Assembly: GCF_900108365.1 (NCBI RefSeq)
Contig: NZ_FNWQ01000002.1
Span: 744,001-808,000, forward strand
Direction of reading: 5' to 3'
DNA from: Chryseobacterium culicis
GTDB taxonomy: Bacteria; Bacteroidota; Bacteroidia; Flavobacteriales; Weeksellaceae
DNA: 64,000 bases
In this document: positions 8,949-18,094 of the stretch, piece by piece
Layout of the letters: every line of letters begins with the position of its first letter
How positions within the stretch are numbered: position 1 is the first letter of the stretch
Translations under genes and position numbers: made by a program
The notes under the pieces: generated by a model
The model's input: only the letters and a program-made list of their open reading frames with translations
Databases searched by the model: none
What the model was told of the DNA's origin: nothing

Positions 8949-9449
8949 ATGAAATATAGTACGAAATGGCTTACGGATAAAAGCCGTGTTAAAGAACTGG
9001 TAGACTTTTTTATTACCCACAAAACAGATGCTTATATTTCTCATGGAGAAATGATGTCTGGCAGGGCTATAGATTCGCATCACTGGAATCCTGACCTTGA
9101 ATTGATTCTTACAGAACAATTAATTTCAGATTTTAATTCAGACGGAAACTCCAGACTGAATATTCTCATTGCAGAAAATGAAAACGGAGAAATTGTCGGA
9201 ATGATGGTTTTTAACATTATCAGCAGTCCGTTTAAAAAGTATGCGATTTTAGAGGATATGCTTCTGGATCAGTCGGTAAGAGGTCAATCTCTTGGAAGTA
9301 TGCTTTTGGACAAAGCAATTCAGGAATCTAAAAACTGGAACATCAGCTTTATTTTGCTGGAAAGCGGTGTCAACAATCATGGTGCCCACAATTTCTTCAG
9401 CAAATATGGCTTTAAAAAGGTATCGGAGAGCTATATTTTATCGTTATAG
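8949..9449 (+). CDS. GNAT-family N-acetyltransferase
   Basis: A 166-residue protein with the GNAT fold. The acetyl-CoA loop is RGQSLGSMLL (about 116-125), preceded by the strand that carries the acceptor site (YAILEDMLLDQSVRG), and the C-terminal motif NNHGAHNFFSKYGFKKV is typical. It transfers an acetyl group to an amine, but the substrate cannot be predicted. Fifteen bases separate it from the preceding lipoprotein gene and 47 from the following monooxygenase gene, so a small operon is possible. Confidence 0.85.
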   Translation: MKYSTKWLTDKSRVKELVDFFITHKTDAYISHGEMMSGRAIDSHHWNPDLELILTEQLISDFNSDGNSRLNILIAENENGEIVGMMVFNIISSPFKKYAILEDMLLDQSVRGQSLGSMLLDKAIQESKNWNISFILLESGVNNHGAHNFFSKYGFKKVSESYILSL

Positions 9450-9496
9450 ATTATAAGAAAGCGCTGGCATTTTGCGAAAACTAAAATTCATCAGAT

Positions 9497-10615
9497 ATGA
9501 ATGCTATTTCAATTATAGGAGCCGGAATCGGAGGTCTTACCTTAGGAAATGTACTGAAACAGCATCAGTATAATTTTTCAATTTATGAATCTGCTGACGA
9601 AATAAAGCCTGTGGGAGCCGGAATTATGATGGCTGTAAACGCGATGCAGGTTTTTGACCGTTTAGGCTTAAAAGAAAAAATTGAAAATGCGGGTAATAAA
9701 GTTCACAGAATCAGTATTACGAACGAGTCTTTAAAAACCATTTCCACAACCGAAATTAAGAACCTGGAAATCCGGTACAATTCCTGTAATGTAGCCATTC
9801 ACCGGGCTGAGCTGCAGAAGATTTTATCAGAAAATTTAAATTCAGATTCAATAAAGCTGGGCCATTCTTTACAGAGAATACGAAAAGAGGAAAATTATCT
9901 GCTGAATTTTGAAAATGGAAAGCAGATTGAAAGTACCGTTGTTTTTGGAGCAGACGGCATCAAATCGCCTATCCGAAATCAGATCTTACAAACAGGAACG
10001 ATCCGAAACTCAGGACAAAAATGCTGGCGCGGACTGTTAGATATTGACCTGCCGGAAAAATACCATCAGCAAGCTGTTGAAATGTGGGGAAAAGGAAAGC
10101 GGTTCGGATTTGTAAAAATTTCTGACAAGAAAGTGTACTGGTATGCCTGCATCAATGAGAAAAGCTTCGGAACAGATTTAAAAATTGCAGAAATATTTCG
10201 GGATTTTGATGCCTTGGCTTTGCAGCTTATAGAATCAACTGCTGATGAAAATATAATCTGCAATATAATTTCTGACCTCGCTCCTATTCCACGCTGGTAC
10301 TCTGAAAATCTTTGTCTGATAGGTGATGCTGCCCATGCTACCACACCCAATATGGGACAAGGTGCCTGCCAGGCCATTGAAGATGCTTATATCATTGGAA
10401 AATTGCTGGAAAACCATCAGAATTTCAATACGGTTTTTGAAAAATTTCAAACCATCAGAAGGAAAAAAGTAGATTATATTGTAAATACAAGCAGAAGTAT
10501 CGGAAAGTTTTCACAATGGGAAAATGGAAATTCACTCCGTAATTTTCTTATAGGGCTGATTCCGGAAAGCGTGAATCAAAAAATGGCAGAAAAAATTATA
10601 GAACTGGAAATGTAA
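9497..10615 (+). CDS. FAD-dependent monooxygenase, group A flavoprotein hydroxylase
   Basis: A 372-residue flavoprotein of the salicylate-hydroxylase/UbiH fold. It has an N-terminal dinucleotide-binding GAGIGG (residues 8-13), the DG motif in VFGADGIKSPIR (near 152) and the GD motif in LIGDAAHATTPNMGQG (near 275). It should use NAD(P)H and O2 to hydroxylate or epoxidise an organic substrate in the cytoplasm. There is no membrane segment and no ubiquinone pathway (the window makes menaquinone), so a UbiH role is unlikely. It is only distantly like the tetracycline-inactivating TetX. The substrate is unknown. Confidence 0.85.
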   Translation: MNAISIIGAGIGGLTLGNVLKQHQYNFSIYESADEIKPVGAGIMMAVNAMQVFDRLGLKEKIENAGNKVHRISITNESLKTISTTEIKNLEIRYNSCNVAIHRAELQKILSENLNSDSIKLGHSLQRIRKEENYLLNFENGKQIESTVVFGADGIKSPIRNQILQTGTIRNSGQKCWRGLLDIDLPEKYHQQAVEMWGKGKRFGFVKISDKKVYWYACINEKSFGTDLKIAEIFRDFDALALQLIESTADENIICNIISDLAPIPRWYSENLCLIGDAAHATTPNMGQGACQAIEDAYIIGKLLENHQNFNTVFEKFQTIRRKKVDYIVNTSRSIGKFSQWENGNSLRNFLIGLIPESVNQKMAEKIIELEM

Positions 10616-10645
10616 AAGTTCCTTTATGGCTATAATTTATATGAT

Positions 10646-10681
10646 CAAAAAAAACCTGCCTCAATGAAGCAGATTTTTTTT
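10646..10681. terminator. Imperfect terminator between convergent genes
   Basis: A CTGC..GCAG stem with one internal mismatch and an AAT loop is flanked by an A8 tract and a T8 tract. It lies between the ends of the monooxygenase (+) and copper oxidase (-) genes. Confidence 0.65.
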
Positions 10682-10698
10682 GTATGATATAGTTTTAA

Positions 10699-13518
10699 TT
10701 AATACGTTAAAGTGACACCCGCACCCCAGCCTATTTCATTGTCATAATTTCCGGAAAGAGATAACCATTTTTGAACAATGTATCTCACTCCTGTAGAAAA
10801 TTCTCCGTCCGAATTGACGCTGAAGTTTCCTCTCAGTCTTCTGGAAAGCGGAATATCCTCACGGCTTAGTTCTAATAGCACTTTCCCGTTTTGATCCACA
10901 CTGGCATCGGCTGTAATGAGCATTGGCAATACATACTGCATACCCACCATAAATGCAAATTTATTTTTTGAAGCTTTCTGCTGTCCGAACCAGGTCTTTT
11001 TTCCATGAAAATCCATTCCCCTATCTTCTGCCATCTGTCTTTCCATGATTTCATGATTGTTCTGAACCCTGAATCCGGCATACGGTAGCGCCCACTGGAA
11101 TTTTCCTAAGAAGCGTCCTACTTTTGCACTTCCTTCAAAATGATCAAAATTCCAGTTAGAATGAAACTCATTCAGGTTAGCCCATCTCGGCCCGAACATG
11201 GTCATCGTTTCAGCATGAATTTTGTTGCTTGCAACGTCCAGCATCGCCATAGAACTGGTCATTTTATTATCCTGAATAAAGTTTTTCCACGCCAGTTTCC
11301 TGTTTGGCAGCTGCGGATTGGGTTTTGAATTTTCATAACTGAAGATTCTTCCCATGCCCGCCATCATATGATATAAGATATGACAGTGGAAAAACCAGTC
11401 TCCATCCTGATTGGCGGCAAATTCTATCGTAACAGTTTCCATAGGCATGATATCCACTACATTTTTCAATGGAGAATACTCCCCTTTTGAATTGATCAGT
11501 CTGAAATCATGACCGTGAAGGTGCATCGGGTGGCGCATCATCGAATTATTATACATTTTAATTCTAAGTACTTCTCCTTTCCTGATCAGAATCTTATCCG
11601 TCTCTGTAACCGTTTTGTTATCCAGTGTCCAAAGATAATGGTTCATATTTCCTTCCAGGGTAAATTTCATTTCACGAATGCTGTCTGCAGGAAGAATTGT
11701 TTTCTCAGGAGATTTTAAAATATTGTAAGACAGTCTTTTGATCGTTTTTTCTTCTTTCATATCCATTCCGCTGTGCATAGAATGGTCCTCCTTTTGATCT
11801 TCTTTAGTTTTAATTCCCATCATCTCATTGATATGCTTCATGGTGGTTTTTCTTTGGGTTTCAGATAGCTCAGGGTACATCACCTCATTCATATCCATCA
11901 TCTGATTTCCCATTGTCATATTCATCGGCTTCATATTTCCGCTCATTTCCATCATGCCGTTCATCATTTTCATTCCTTCAAAAAGCATTAATCTTGGAAG
12001 ATTGGGTGCTTCTATCTTTTCTCCTGATCCCAGCCAAAGCGAAGCATGTCCTATCCTGTCTTCAGAAGTCGCTCTGAATTCAAAGCTCTTATTTTCCGGA
12101 ATGGTAACTTCAATATCGTAGGTTTCAGAAACTCCTACAATCAGGCGGTCGACCTCTACCGGTACCACATCATTACCGTCATTTCCTATAACTTTGATTT
12201 TCCCGCCACCATAATTCAGCCAGAAATAAGTAGAAGAACCTCCGTTAGCAACTCTTAACCGTACTTTATCACCTGCTTTCAGAGTAGAATAATCTGAGCT
12301 TGGAACACCATTGATCAGGAATTTATCGTAATAAACATCACTTACATCCATGGCTTCCATTCTTTTCCATTCATTCAAGACTTTTGTCCCCAGATTTCCG
12401 GATTTGATAGCTTCCCAATAGCTCTGTACAGCATTTTTCTTTACTGCATACCAATCTGTATTGGCCATATGAAGCCTTCTTGCAATCTGCATAGGGTCGT
12501 CATCACTCCAGTCACCAAGCAATACCGGAATTTCAGCATTATACTGTGTTTGGGGTTCGCCTTCTCTCTTTTTGAAAACCAAAATACCGTTCATTCCTAT
12601 CTGCTCCTGAAGCGCTTCATGAGAGTGATACCAATAGGTTCCGTTTTGAGAAACCCTGAATTTATATAAATGGGTTTCGCCGGGTTTTACAGGTTTTGTT
12701 GTAAGATAAGGAACACCATCCTGCTCGTTGGGAAGGATCACACCGTGCCAGTGCAGCCCGGTGTTTTCTTTAAGCCTATTGTGAAGATAAATTTCAGCAG
12801 TATCTCCTTCTGTAAAATACATGGTTGGAGCCTGAAGTTTTCCGTTGATCGCAATGGCTCTTCTGTTTTTTCCTGTGAAATTAACAAGGGTATCTTTTAC
12901 ATAAAGATCATAACGAACCCTTTTTCCGCCAAAAGTAATTTTTCCGTTTTCAGAATTTCTTTTTAATACAGACTTTTCTTCTTTTGAATCATCAGTATTT
13001 ATCGAAGTATGATTTTCTTGTTCTACCAGATCCATCCCACATTTAGGACATTTTCCCGGCTTATCTGAAATTACTTCAGGGTGCATCGGGCAGGTATAGA
13101 TGGATGCAGTCTGTATCTGCAGTTTAAAATCGGATGGCTTTACCTGGTGTTTAACGGATGCTTCTGCCTTTTTATTGGGCTCAGCAGTAGGTTTGAGCGG
13201 TTTTCTCTGATCAGTTTGCTTTATCTTACTAATTTTTTTAACAGCTTCTTTCTTTTCAATGATACCCTTATTTTTTTTTGTTTCTGAGGGTTTCGTCTTC
13301 GTTTCTGTTTTAGATATTGGCTTTGCTTCAGGCTTGGCTGCAACTTTAGGTTTTACAGCTACCGTCTTTTTTACCAGCGTCATTCCGCATTTCGGACAGT
13401 CTCCGGGTTTAGAAGACACTACTTCCGGATGCATCGGACAGGTATAGTATATTTTAGCAGTTTGCGCAAAAGTAAATACAGAGAACAAAAGTACCAGAAA
13501 CATTATCAGCTTTTTCAT
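10699..13518 (-). CDS. Copper-handling fusion: two metal-binding motifs, multicopper oxidase, CopB-like C terminus
   Basis: A 939-residue exported protein. After a signal peptide (about 1-19) come two copies of a heavy-metal motif, YTCPMHPEV...CPKCGM (about 22-50 and 139-167), joined by a Lys/Pro-rich linker. A CopA-like multicopper oxidase follows, with copper ligands in LHWHG (about 256), WYHSHE (about 298), HPMHLHGHDF (about 660) and FFHCHILYH (about 709). A Met-rich stretch lies near 510-548. The last 180 or so residues resemble the outer-membrane protein CopB, ending in beta-strand-like segments. It probably oxidises Cu(I) in the periplasm. An in-frame ATG at 13545 precedes the signal peptide by nine residues and is not preferred. 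It is the last gene of the copper operon. Confidence 0.88.
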   Translation of the reverse strand: MKKLIMFLVLLFSVFTFAQTAKIYYTCPMHPEVVSSKPGDCPKCGMTLVKKTVAVKPKVAAKPEAKPISKTETKTKPSETKKNKGIIEKKEAVKKISKIKQTDQRKPLKPTAEPNKKAEASVKHQVKPSDFKLQIQTASIYTCPMHPEVISDKPGKCPKCGMDLVEQENHTSINTDDSKEEKSVLKRNSENGKITFGGKRVRYDLYVKDTLVNFTGKNRRAIAINGKLQAPTMYFTEGDTAEIYLHNRLKENTGLHWHGVILPNEQDGVPYLTTKPVKPGETHLYKFRVSQNGTYWYHSHEALQEQIGMNGILVFKKREGEPQTQYNAEIPVLLGDWSDDDPMQIARRLHMANTDWYAVKKNAVQSYWEAIKSGNLGTKVLNEWKRMEAMDVSDVYYDKFLINGVPSSDYSTLKAGDKVRLRVANGGSSTYFWLNYGGGKIKVIGNDGNDVVPVEVDRLIVGVSETYDIEVTIPENKSFEFRATSEDRIGHASLWLGSGEKIEAPNLPRLMLFEGMKMMNGMMEMSGNMKPMNMTMGNQMMDMNEVMYPELSETQRKTTMKHINEMMGIKTKEDQKEDHSMHSGMDMKEEKTIKRLSYNILKSPEKTILPADSIREMKFTLEGNMNHYLWTLDNKTVTETDKILIRKGEVLRIKMYNNSMMRHPMHLHGHDFRLINSKGEYSPLKNVVDIMPMETVTIEFAANQDGDWFFHCHILYHMMAGMGRIFSYENSKPNPQLPNRKLAWKNFIQDNKMTSSMAMLDVASNKIHAETMTMFGPRWANLNEFHSNWNFDHFEGSAKVGRFLGKFQWALPYAGFRVQNNHEIMERQMAEDRGMDFHGKKTWFGQQKASKNKFAFMVGMQYVLPMLITADASVDQNGKVLLELSREDIPLSRRLRGNFSVNSDGEFSTGVRYIVQKWLSLSGNYDNEIGWGAGVTLTY

Positions 13519-13606
13519 AATATTTCGAACTTTTAGAAGCTGCATAGCTTAAAGTCAATTATAACTCAAGCTACGCAACTTATTGTTTTATAAAATAGTA
13601 CGGTAA

Positions 13607-14080
13607 TTATTTAATCTCCGACTTTACACTTCCGCAAGAAAGCATAGACTTCCCGTAGTACGGGTTAACGATCTGTTTTTCATTGCTTAGCCAGCTCCCG
13701 TCTGCCATTGGGCAATACTGAACATAGACCGGCTGATCAGAAAGTTTGAACTGCTTGGTCAAAGCAATCATATTGTCTGAAAGGTTTAGGAAAGTTTCTC
13801 TCTGGGCAGCAACATTTCGTGCATCAGAAATTGCAGAAGCGTCTTTTCTAAGAATATTAAGATTTCCTTCAGAGACTACTTTATAATCTATTGTAGAGGC
13901 TGTTTTAATGAATTCTGTTGCCGCTTTTGAAGTTTTGTCAGCATCATCTGATGCCAAAGCAGATTTGATCGCAATGTAGTTCTGATAGAGTTTGGAAACC
14001 TGCGCATCTTTTTTAGACTGCGCTGATAATGCAACGATTGAGAATAATGATAATGCTGCTGTAATGATATATTTTTTCAT
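13607..14080 (-). CDS. DUF3347-family exported protein, copper-associated
   Basis: A 157-residue protein with a signal peptide (about 1-20). The C-terminal segment VQYCPMADGSWLSNEKQIV followed by NPYYGKSMLSCG is the DUF3347 signature. Its conserved Cys and Met residues (CPM, MLSCG) suit copper binding. The domain also occurs at the end of CusB-like efflux adaptors in Bacteroidota. It lies between the HYC_CC_PP gene (117 bases upstream) and the copper oxidase gene (88 bases downstream), which supports a role as a periplasmic copper carrier; that role is inferred. Confidence 0.8.
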   Translation of the reverse strand: MKKYIITAALSLFSIVALSAQSKKDAQVSKLYQNYIAIKSALASDDADKTSKAATEFIKTASTIDYKVVSEGNLNILRKDASAISDARNVAAQRETFLNLSDNMIALTKQFKLSDQPVYVQYCPMADGSWLSNEKQIVNPYYGKSMLSCGSVKSEIK

Positions 14081-14197
14081 TGTTTTAAATTTTAGAATTA
14101 ATTTTAATAAAGAATAATGGATAACGCGTCAGTAAACACGTCAGGACATGTCGCCTGTAACAGTATATTTAATGCTACGGGAAGCGACTGGCGGATT

Positions 14198-14578
14198 CTA
14201 AATTCTAAAATTACAATGATTGATGTAAATGGGTACCGGCCTGTATTCTGGCGGTGCATTGATTTGAATCTGGGTAAATTTGGTTGCAGAAAAAGACTTG
14301 TCTATAACAGTAAAATGATGTTTCACCGGAACCTCTGAAACGGCACTTAAGAAATCAACGTTAAGATAATCGGATTTTTGCGAATCGTCTACTTTTACGA
14401 TTTTGATCTCTGTTTTGCAGCACCCTTTTTTGTCTTTAACGCCGCATTTTCCACAGATATCAGTTACTTTCTGACTCACTGAAACCAATTCTTTCATGCA
14501 ATAATGAATGCTAAAAGCTGCTCCGGAAGAGAACCCGAAGTAGAAAATAGAAAACACTATGGCCAGAATCTTTTTCAT
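14198..14578 (-). CDS. HYC_CC_PP-family small exported protein
   Basis: A 126-residue protein with an N-terminal hydrophobic segment and the three features that name this family: HYC (IHYCMKE, about 25), CC (KGCCKTE, about 53) and PP (APPEYRP, about 108). A further Cys pair, CGKC, lies at about 42-45. The family is found in Bacteroidota beside copper and other heavy-metal genes; its biochemical role is not established. It is the first gene of the operon that ends with the copper oxidase. A -7 box at 14587-14594 implies an almost leaderless message. Confidence 0.75.
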   Translation of the reverse strand: MKKILAIVFSIFYFGFSSGAAFSIHYCMKELVSVSQKVTDICGKCGVKDKKGCCKTEIKIVKVDDSQKSDYLNVDFLSAVSEVPVKHHFTVIDKSFSATKFTQIQINAPPEYRPVPIYINHCNFRI

Positions 14579-14586
14579 TGGTAAGA

Positions 14587-14594
14587 CAAAGTTA
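14587..14594 (-). promoter_or_regulatory. Possible -7 promoter box of the copper operon
   Basis: On the minus strand TAACTTTG fits TAnnTTTG, with its end 9 bases before the ATG. No -33 TTG is seen at the right distance; an activator-dependent promoter is one explanation, chance another. Confidence 0.35.
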
Positions 14595-14657
14595 AAAATA
14601 TCTATGAGACCATTGTTATAGAATTTGGTAATCTTGTTATAAAATTCTGGTAAATGA

Positions 14658-14689
14658 TAAAAGCTTCCGGAAAAATCAGGAAGCTTTTA
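14658..14689 (-). terminator. Terminator of the TonB-dependent receptor gene
   Basis: An 11-base perfect stem, TAAAAGCTTCC / GGAAGCTTTTA, with a 10-base loop, 25 bases past the receptor stop. The T tract on the minus strand is interrupted. Confidence 0.65.
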
Positions 14690-14714
14690 ATTTATGCTTT
14701 CATTTCAGCTTTTT

Positions 14715-16952
14715 TTATAGTCTGAATTCCAGTTTTACATTAAAGAAACGTCCTGTAAGACGCACAGGAACAGGATACATATAATTGCTGTTATAATCGG
14801 TAATCCATTGGTTCGCTACCGTATTGTTGATATTAAATGCATTGAAAACCTGAACACCTAATGTCAGTTCCTCAAAATTACCCCAGAAACCGGATCTTTT
14901 ATTTTTTTCCTTAGGATCAATAAATACTTTTGTAAGCCCTAAATCTACTCGTTTATAAGAAGGAAGCGTCTGCTGGTAGTTATACGCTGCATTGAAATCA
15001 GGCTGTCCGTTACTGTTGAACATAACAGGAGCTCCTGTAGGCAGTCCCATGGCATATACCAAAGTAAGATTTACACGCATAGATGGGAAGCTCGGCATAT
15101 AATCCTGATAGAACATGGCAAACCTCAGCCTCTGATCTGTTGGTCTGGGAATATCTCCTTTTCCATCAATATTTTCATATACTCTCGCATAGCTCGCAGA
15201 TAGCCAGGAATCTACACCCGGTACAAATTCCCCGAATAATCTCGTATCAATACCATACGCATATCCTTTGGAATTATTCTGCCCAGAGTAACGGATCCTC
15301 ACATTATCCATATAATAAGGAATAAGGTTATCCATCTTCTTATAATAAAGCTCTGTAGTCAGCTTAAATGGTCTGTCATACATCTGGAACTCATAATCAT
15401 TGGCAAGAATGACCTGGATGGAACGCTGTGACTTGATATTAGAGTTAAAATTACCGTCAAGATCTTTGATCTCTTTATAGAAAGGAGACTGATAATAAAT
15501 TCCTCCGGAAATTTTAAATAACATATCACTTTCCCAATCTGGTTTTATGGCAAACTGGGCTCTTGGAGAGAAAATTGTTTCTTTGTTAAAACTCCAGTTG
15601 GCTACACGTACTCCGGCATTCACGAATACTTTGCTGGCTCCCCAGTAGAATTTTTGTGAATACTGTGCATATGCGGAAAGCCTTGTAGGTTCAATATTGT
15701 TTTGCCCGGCAATATAATAAGCCAGTTTAAGATCACCTGTAGTTCCGGTTCTGGGATCAATCACTTCCGGTCTTGGAAGGCTGTACCCTGCCGAATCTAC
15801 CAGTTTCCATTCATTGGTAAGATCTTTCAGATTTTCTTTCTCATATTTGAATCCAACTTCAAAATCGGTATTAACGTTAGGAGAAAATTTAGCTCTGAAC
15901 TGGGTTCCGTAGGTTCTAACAAATAAATCATTTCTTGCGTGTTCTATTTGTCCACCCACATCAAAAGAGGTCACAGGCTGCTGAGTCACAGGATCAAATG
16001 TCTGAAGCTCGTAGGCTGACTGTATCGTATAATATTCTCTTTCTCGGTTCTGATAGGCAAAGGCATCCAAGGTAAGTTTCCATTTGTCCGCCGGCTTATA
16101 ATTCATGGAAAATGTACCCATCATATTTTTATACTGATCATTTTCCTGACCTCCGTAACCAATATTCACAGTAATAGGCTGCTGAAGGCTTCCGAATGTA
16201 ACACTTTTTGCTTTAGGGATCATCTGATAATCATTCTTAGAATAATATCCGATAAATGACATGGTAAACTTATCGCTCACATGGTAGTTGAGATAAGATT
16301 GAAAATCCCAATAGGTAGGGTTGAAATCCGTATCTTCTTTTAAAGTATTAAGAACGAGATTGGTATTTCTGTACCTTCCCGAAAACAGAGCGGTAAATTT
16401 TTTGTTTTTTGAAGCCAGACCCGTAGTAAGTCTTCCTCCTATCAAACTTGCTTCTCCGGAAACTTCAAATTTTTCTGGCTCACGGTAATAGATATTTAAA
16501 GCGGATGACATTTTATCACCATATTTGGCTTCAAACCCACCTGCAGAGAAATTCACTGCAGATACCATATCCGGGTTGATGATACTCATCCCCTCCTGTT
16601 GGGAGTTTCTGATCAGGAAAGGTCTGTAGATCTCAATATCATTAATGTAGATCAGGTTTTCGTCATAGTTTCCACCACGAACCATATATTGGGAAGACAG
16701 CTCGGTATTGGAGTTTACGGAAGGTAATGTTTTAAGCAATCCTTCAATTCCGCCATTGATAGAAGCCACTGCTTTCGCTTCTTTTGCTGAAATTCTTACA
16801 TTGGTAAGATCATTGGTTCTTCCTGTTGCTTTTTTCTGGAAGACAACTTCCTCTATATCGGTCACTCTAGTGGTCGCTGTATCTTTTTTTCTTTGTTGGG
16901 AGAAAATCAGGACAGGGACCATAAGGCTTAGCGGTAAAACTAGTTTTTTCAA
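14715..16952 (-). CDS. TonB-dependent outer-membrane receptor
   Basis: A 745-residue outer-membrane protein. A signal peptide (about 1-19) is followed by a TonB-box-like region and a plug domain (about 45-165) with the hallmark SSQYMVRGGNYDENLIYIND and VNFSAGGFEAKYGD. A long beta-barrel then runs to the C terminus (VKLEFRL). It lacks the N-terminal carboxypeptidase-like domain of many Bacteroidota receptors and has no SusD partner nearby, so a siderophore, cofactor or small-ligand role is likelier than glycan uptake. It begins 43 bases after kdsA and may be read from the same transcript. The ligand is unknown. Confidence 0.88.
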   Translation of the reverse strand: MKKLVLPLSLMVPVLIFSQQRKKDTATTRVTDIEEVVFQKKATGRTNDLTNVRISAKEAKAVASINGGIEGLLKTLPSVNSNTELSSQYMVRGGNYDENLIYINDIEIYRPFLIRNSQQEGMSIINPDMVSAVNFSAGGFEAKYGDKMSSALNIYYREPEKFEVSGEASLIGGRLTTGLASKNKKFTALFSGRYRNTNLVLNTLKEDTDFNPTYWDFQSYLNYHVSDKFTMSFIGYYSKNDYQMIPKAKSVTFGSLQQPITVNIGYGGQENDQYKNMMGTFSMNYKPADKWKLTLDAFAYQNREREYYTIQSAYELQTFDPVTQQPVTSFDVGGQIEHARNDLFVRTYGTQFRAKFSPNVNTDFEVGFKYEKENLKDLTNEWKLVDSAGYSLPRPEVIDPRTGTTGDLKLAYYIAGQNNIEPTRLSAYAQYSQKFYWGASKVFVNAGVRVANWSFNKETIFSPRAQFAIKPDWESDMLFKISGGIYYQSPFYKEIKDLDGNFNSNIKSQRSIQVILANDYEFQMYDRPFKLTTELYYKKMDNLIPYYMDNVRIRYSGQNNSKGYAYGIDTRLFGEFVPGVDSWLSASYARVYENIDGKGDIPRPTDQRLRFAMFYQDYMPSFPSMRVNLTLVYAMGLPTGAPVMFNSNGQPDFNAAYNYQQTLPSYKRVDLGLTKVFIDPKEKNKRSGFWGNFEELTLGVQVFNAFNINNTVANQWITDYNSNYMYPVPVRLTGRFFNVKLEFRL

Positions 16953-16995
16953 AAGAAATGTTTTAGAATTTCTAAAATTAATGTTTTTTTAACAA

Positions 16996-17805
16996 TTACA
17001 AAATTGATTCTCTAATTCTTGTTAATTTTTGTAACAAATCTTCTAATAAATCTAATCTTAGCATGTTGGCGCCATCAGACAATGCGGTTTCCGGTGTAGG
17101 ATGTGTTTCTATAAAAATTCCGTCAGCTCCTACAGCAATTCCTGCTTTGGCAACGGTTTCGATAAGATCCGGTCTTCCTCCTGTAACTCCCGAACTCTGG
17201 TTAGGCTGCTGTAATGAGTGGGTAACATCCAGAATAACAGGAGCATATTCTCTCATGGTAGGAATTCCTCTGTAATCTACAATCAGATCTGTATATCCAA
17301 AAGAGTTTCCTCTTTCAATGATGGCTACTTTTTCGTTATTGGAATCTGTAATTTTCTGAACGGCAAATTTCATTGCTTCAGGAGAAAGGAACTGTCCTTT
17401 CTTTAAAGTCACGCATTTTCCTGTCTGGGCTGCAGCCACTAAAAGATCAGTCTGGCGTACGAGGAATGCAGGAATCTGTAACACGTCTACATATTGTGCA
17501 GCCAATGCTGCATGCTCATTTTCATGAATATCTGTTGTGGTGGGAATATTGAAAGTCTCTCCCACTTTTTTAAGAATTTCAAGAGATTTTTCTTCACCAA
17601 TCGTTGTGAAAGAATCTACACGGCTTCTGTTTGCCTTTTTGAAACTTCCTTTGAAAATATACGGAATATGATATTTATCTGTGATACTGATCACTTTTTC
17701 TGCGATTCTTAATGCCATATCTTCCCCTTCAATAATACAAGGTCCGGCAATAAGGAAAAAGTTTTTGGAATCTTTGTGCGAAATATTATCTAAATACTGA
17801 ATCAT
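16996..17805 (-). CDS. kdsA: 3-deoxy-8-phosphooctulonate synthase KdsA
   Basis: A 269-residue enzyme that condenses phosphoenolpyruvate with arabinose 5-phosphate to give Kdo 8-phosphate, the first committed step to the Kdo of lipopolysaccharide. Motifs are AGPCIIEGED near the start, FKKANRSR (about 55-62), GQFLSPEAMK and VTGGRPDLIE. Residues C23, H196, E233 and D244 occupy the positions of the metal ligands in the metal-dependent class, as in Aquifex, where E. coli has Asn instead of Cys; hence a metal-dependent KdsA is predicted. kdsB, two steps later in the same pathway, is in this window at 38998-39720. The TonB-dependent receptor gene follows closely. Confidence 0.95.
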   Translation of the reverse strand: MIQYLDNISHKDSKNFFLIAGPCIIEGEDMALRIAEKVISITDKYHIPYIFKGSFKKANRSRVDSFTTIGEEKSLEILKKVGETFNIPTTTDIHENEHAALAAQYVDVLQIPAFLVRQTDLLVAAAQTGKCVTLKKGQFLSPEAMKFAVQKITDSNNEKVAIIERGNSFGYTDLIVDYRGIPTMREYAPVILDVTHSLQQPNQSSGVTGGRPDLIETVAKAGIAVGADGIFIETHPTPETALSDGANMLRLDLLEDLLQKLTRIRESIL

Positions 17806-17945
17806 TTTTGTTATAATTAAAAAGTTCAGTAAAAATACTGAGAAAGTTTCACAAATGGAAATTATTTGATTGCTTTAATAGGCGATGGCTGCAATAACCT
17901 TTGAGTCTTTTGGGTCCTTGAATGTACAGTTATTAAATTGAAAGA

Positions 17946-17969
17946 TGCTTCGACAAGCTTAGCATGACC
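17946..17969. repeat. Solitary arm of a GCTTCGAC palindromic repeat
   Basis: GCTTCGACAAGCTTAGCATG plus ACC closely matches one arm of the inverted repeat at 41586-41661 (shared GCTTCGAC..GCTnAGCnTGAC). It lies alone in the 289-base gap between the DUF1697 gene and kdsA. It looks like a decayed or half copy of a dispersed intergenic element. Confidence 0.6.
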
Positions 17970-18094
17970 AAGCCACTGCTAACTGTTATTTTAAAGTGAA
18001 AAATAGGATAATCAGGACAATCTTCAAAAGATTTTTAAATTTCTGATTATTAAAGTGATCAATACTATAGCAAATTAAGTATTGCGGTATTTAT

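Noticed and set aside
9497..10615. FAD monooxygenase as a tetracycline-inactivating TetX
   Set aside because: It shares the general fold but not the TetX-specific sequence around the substrate site as I remember it.
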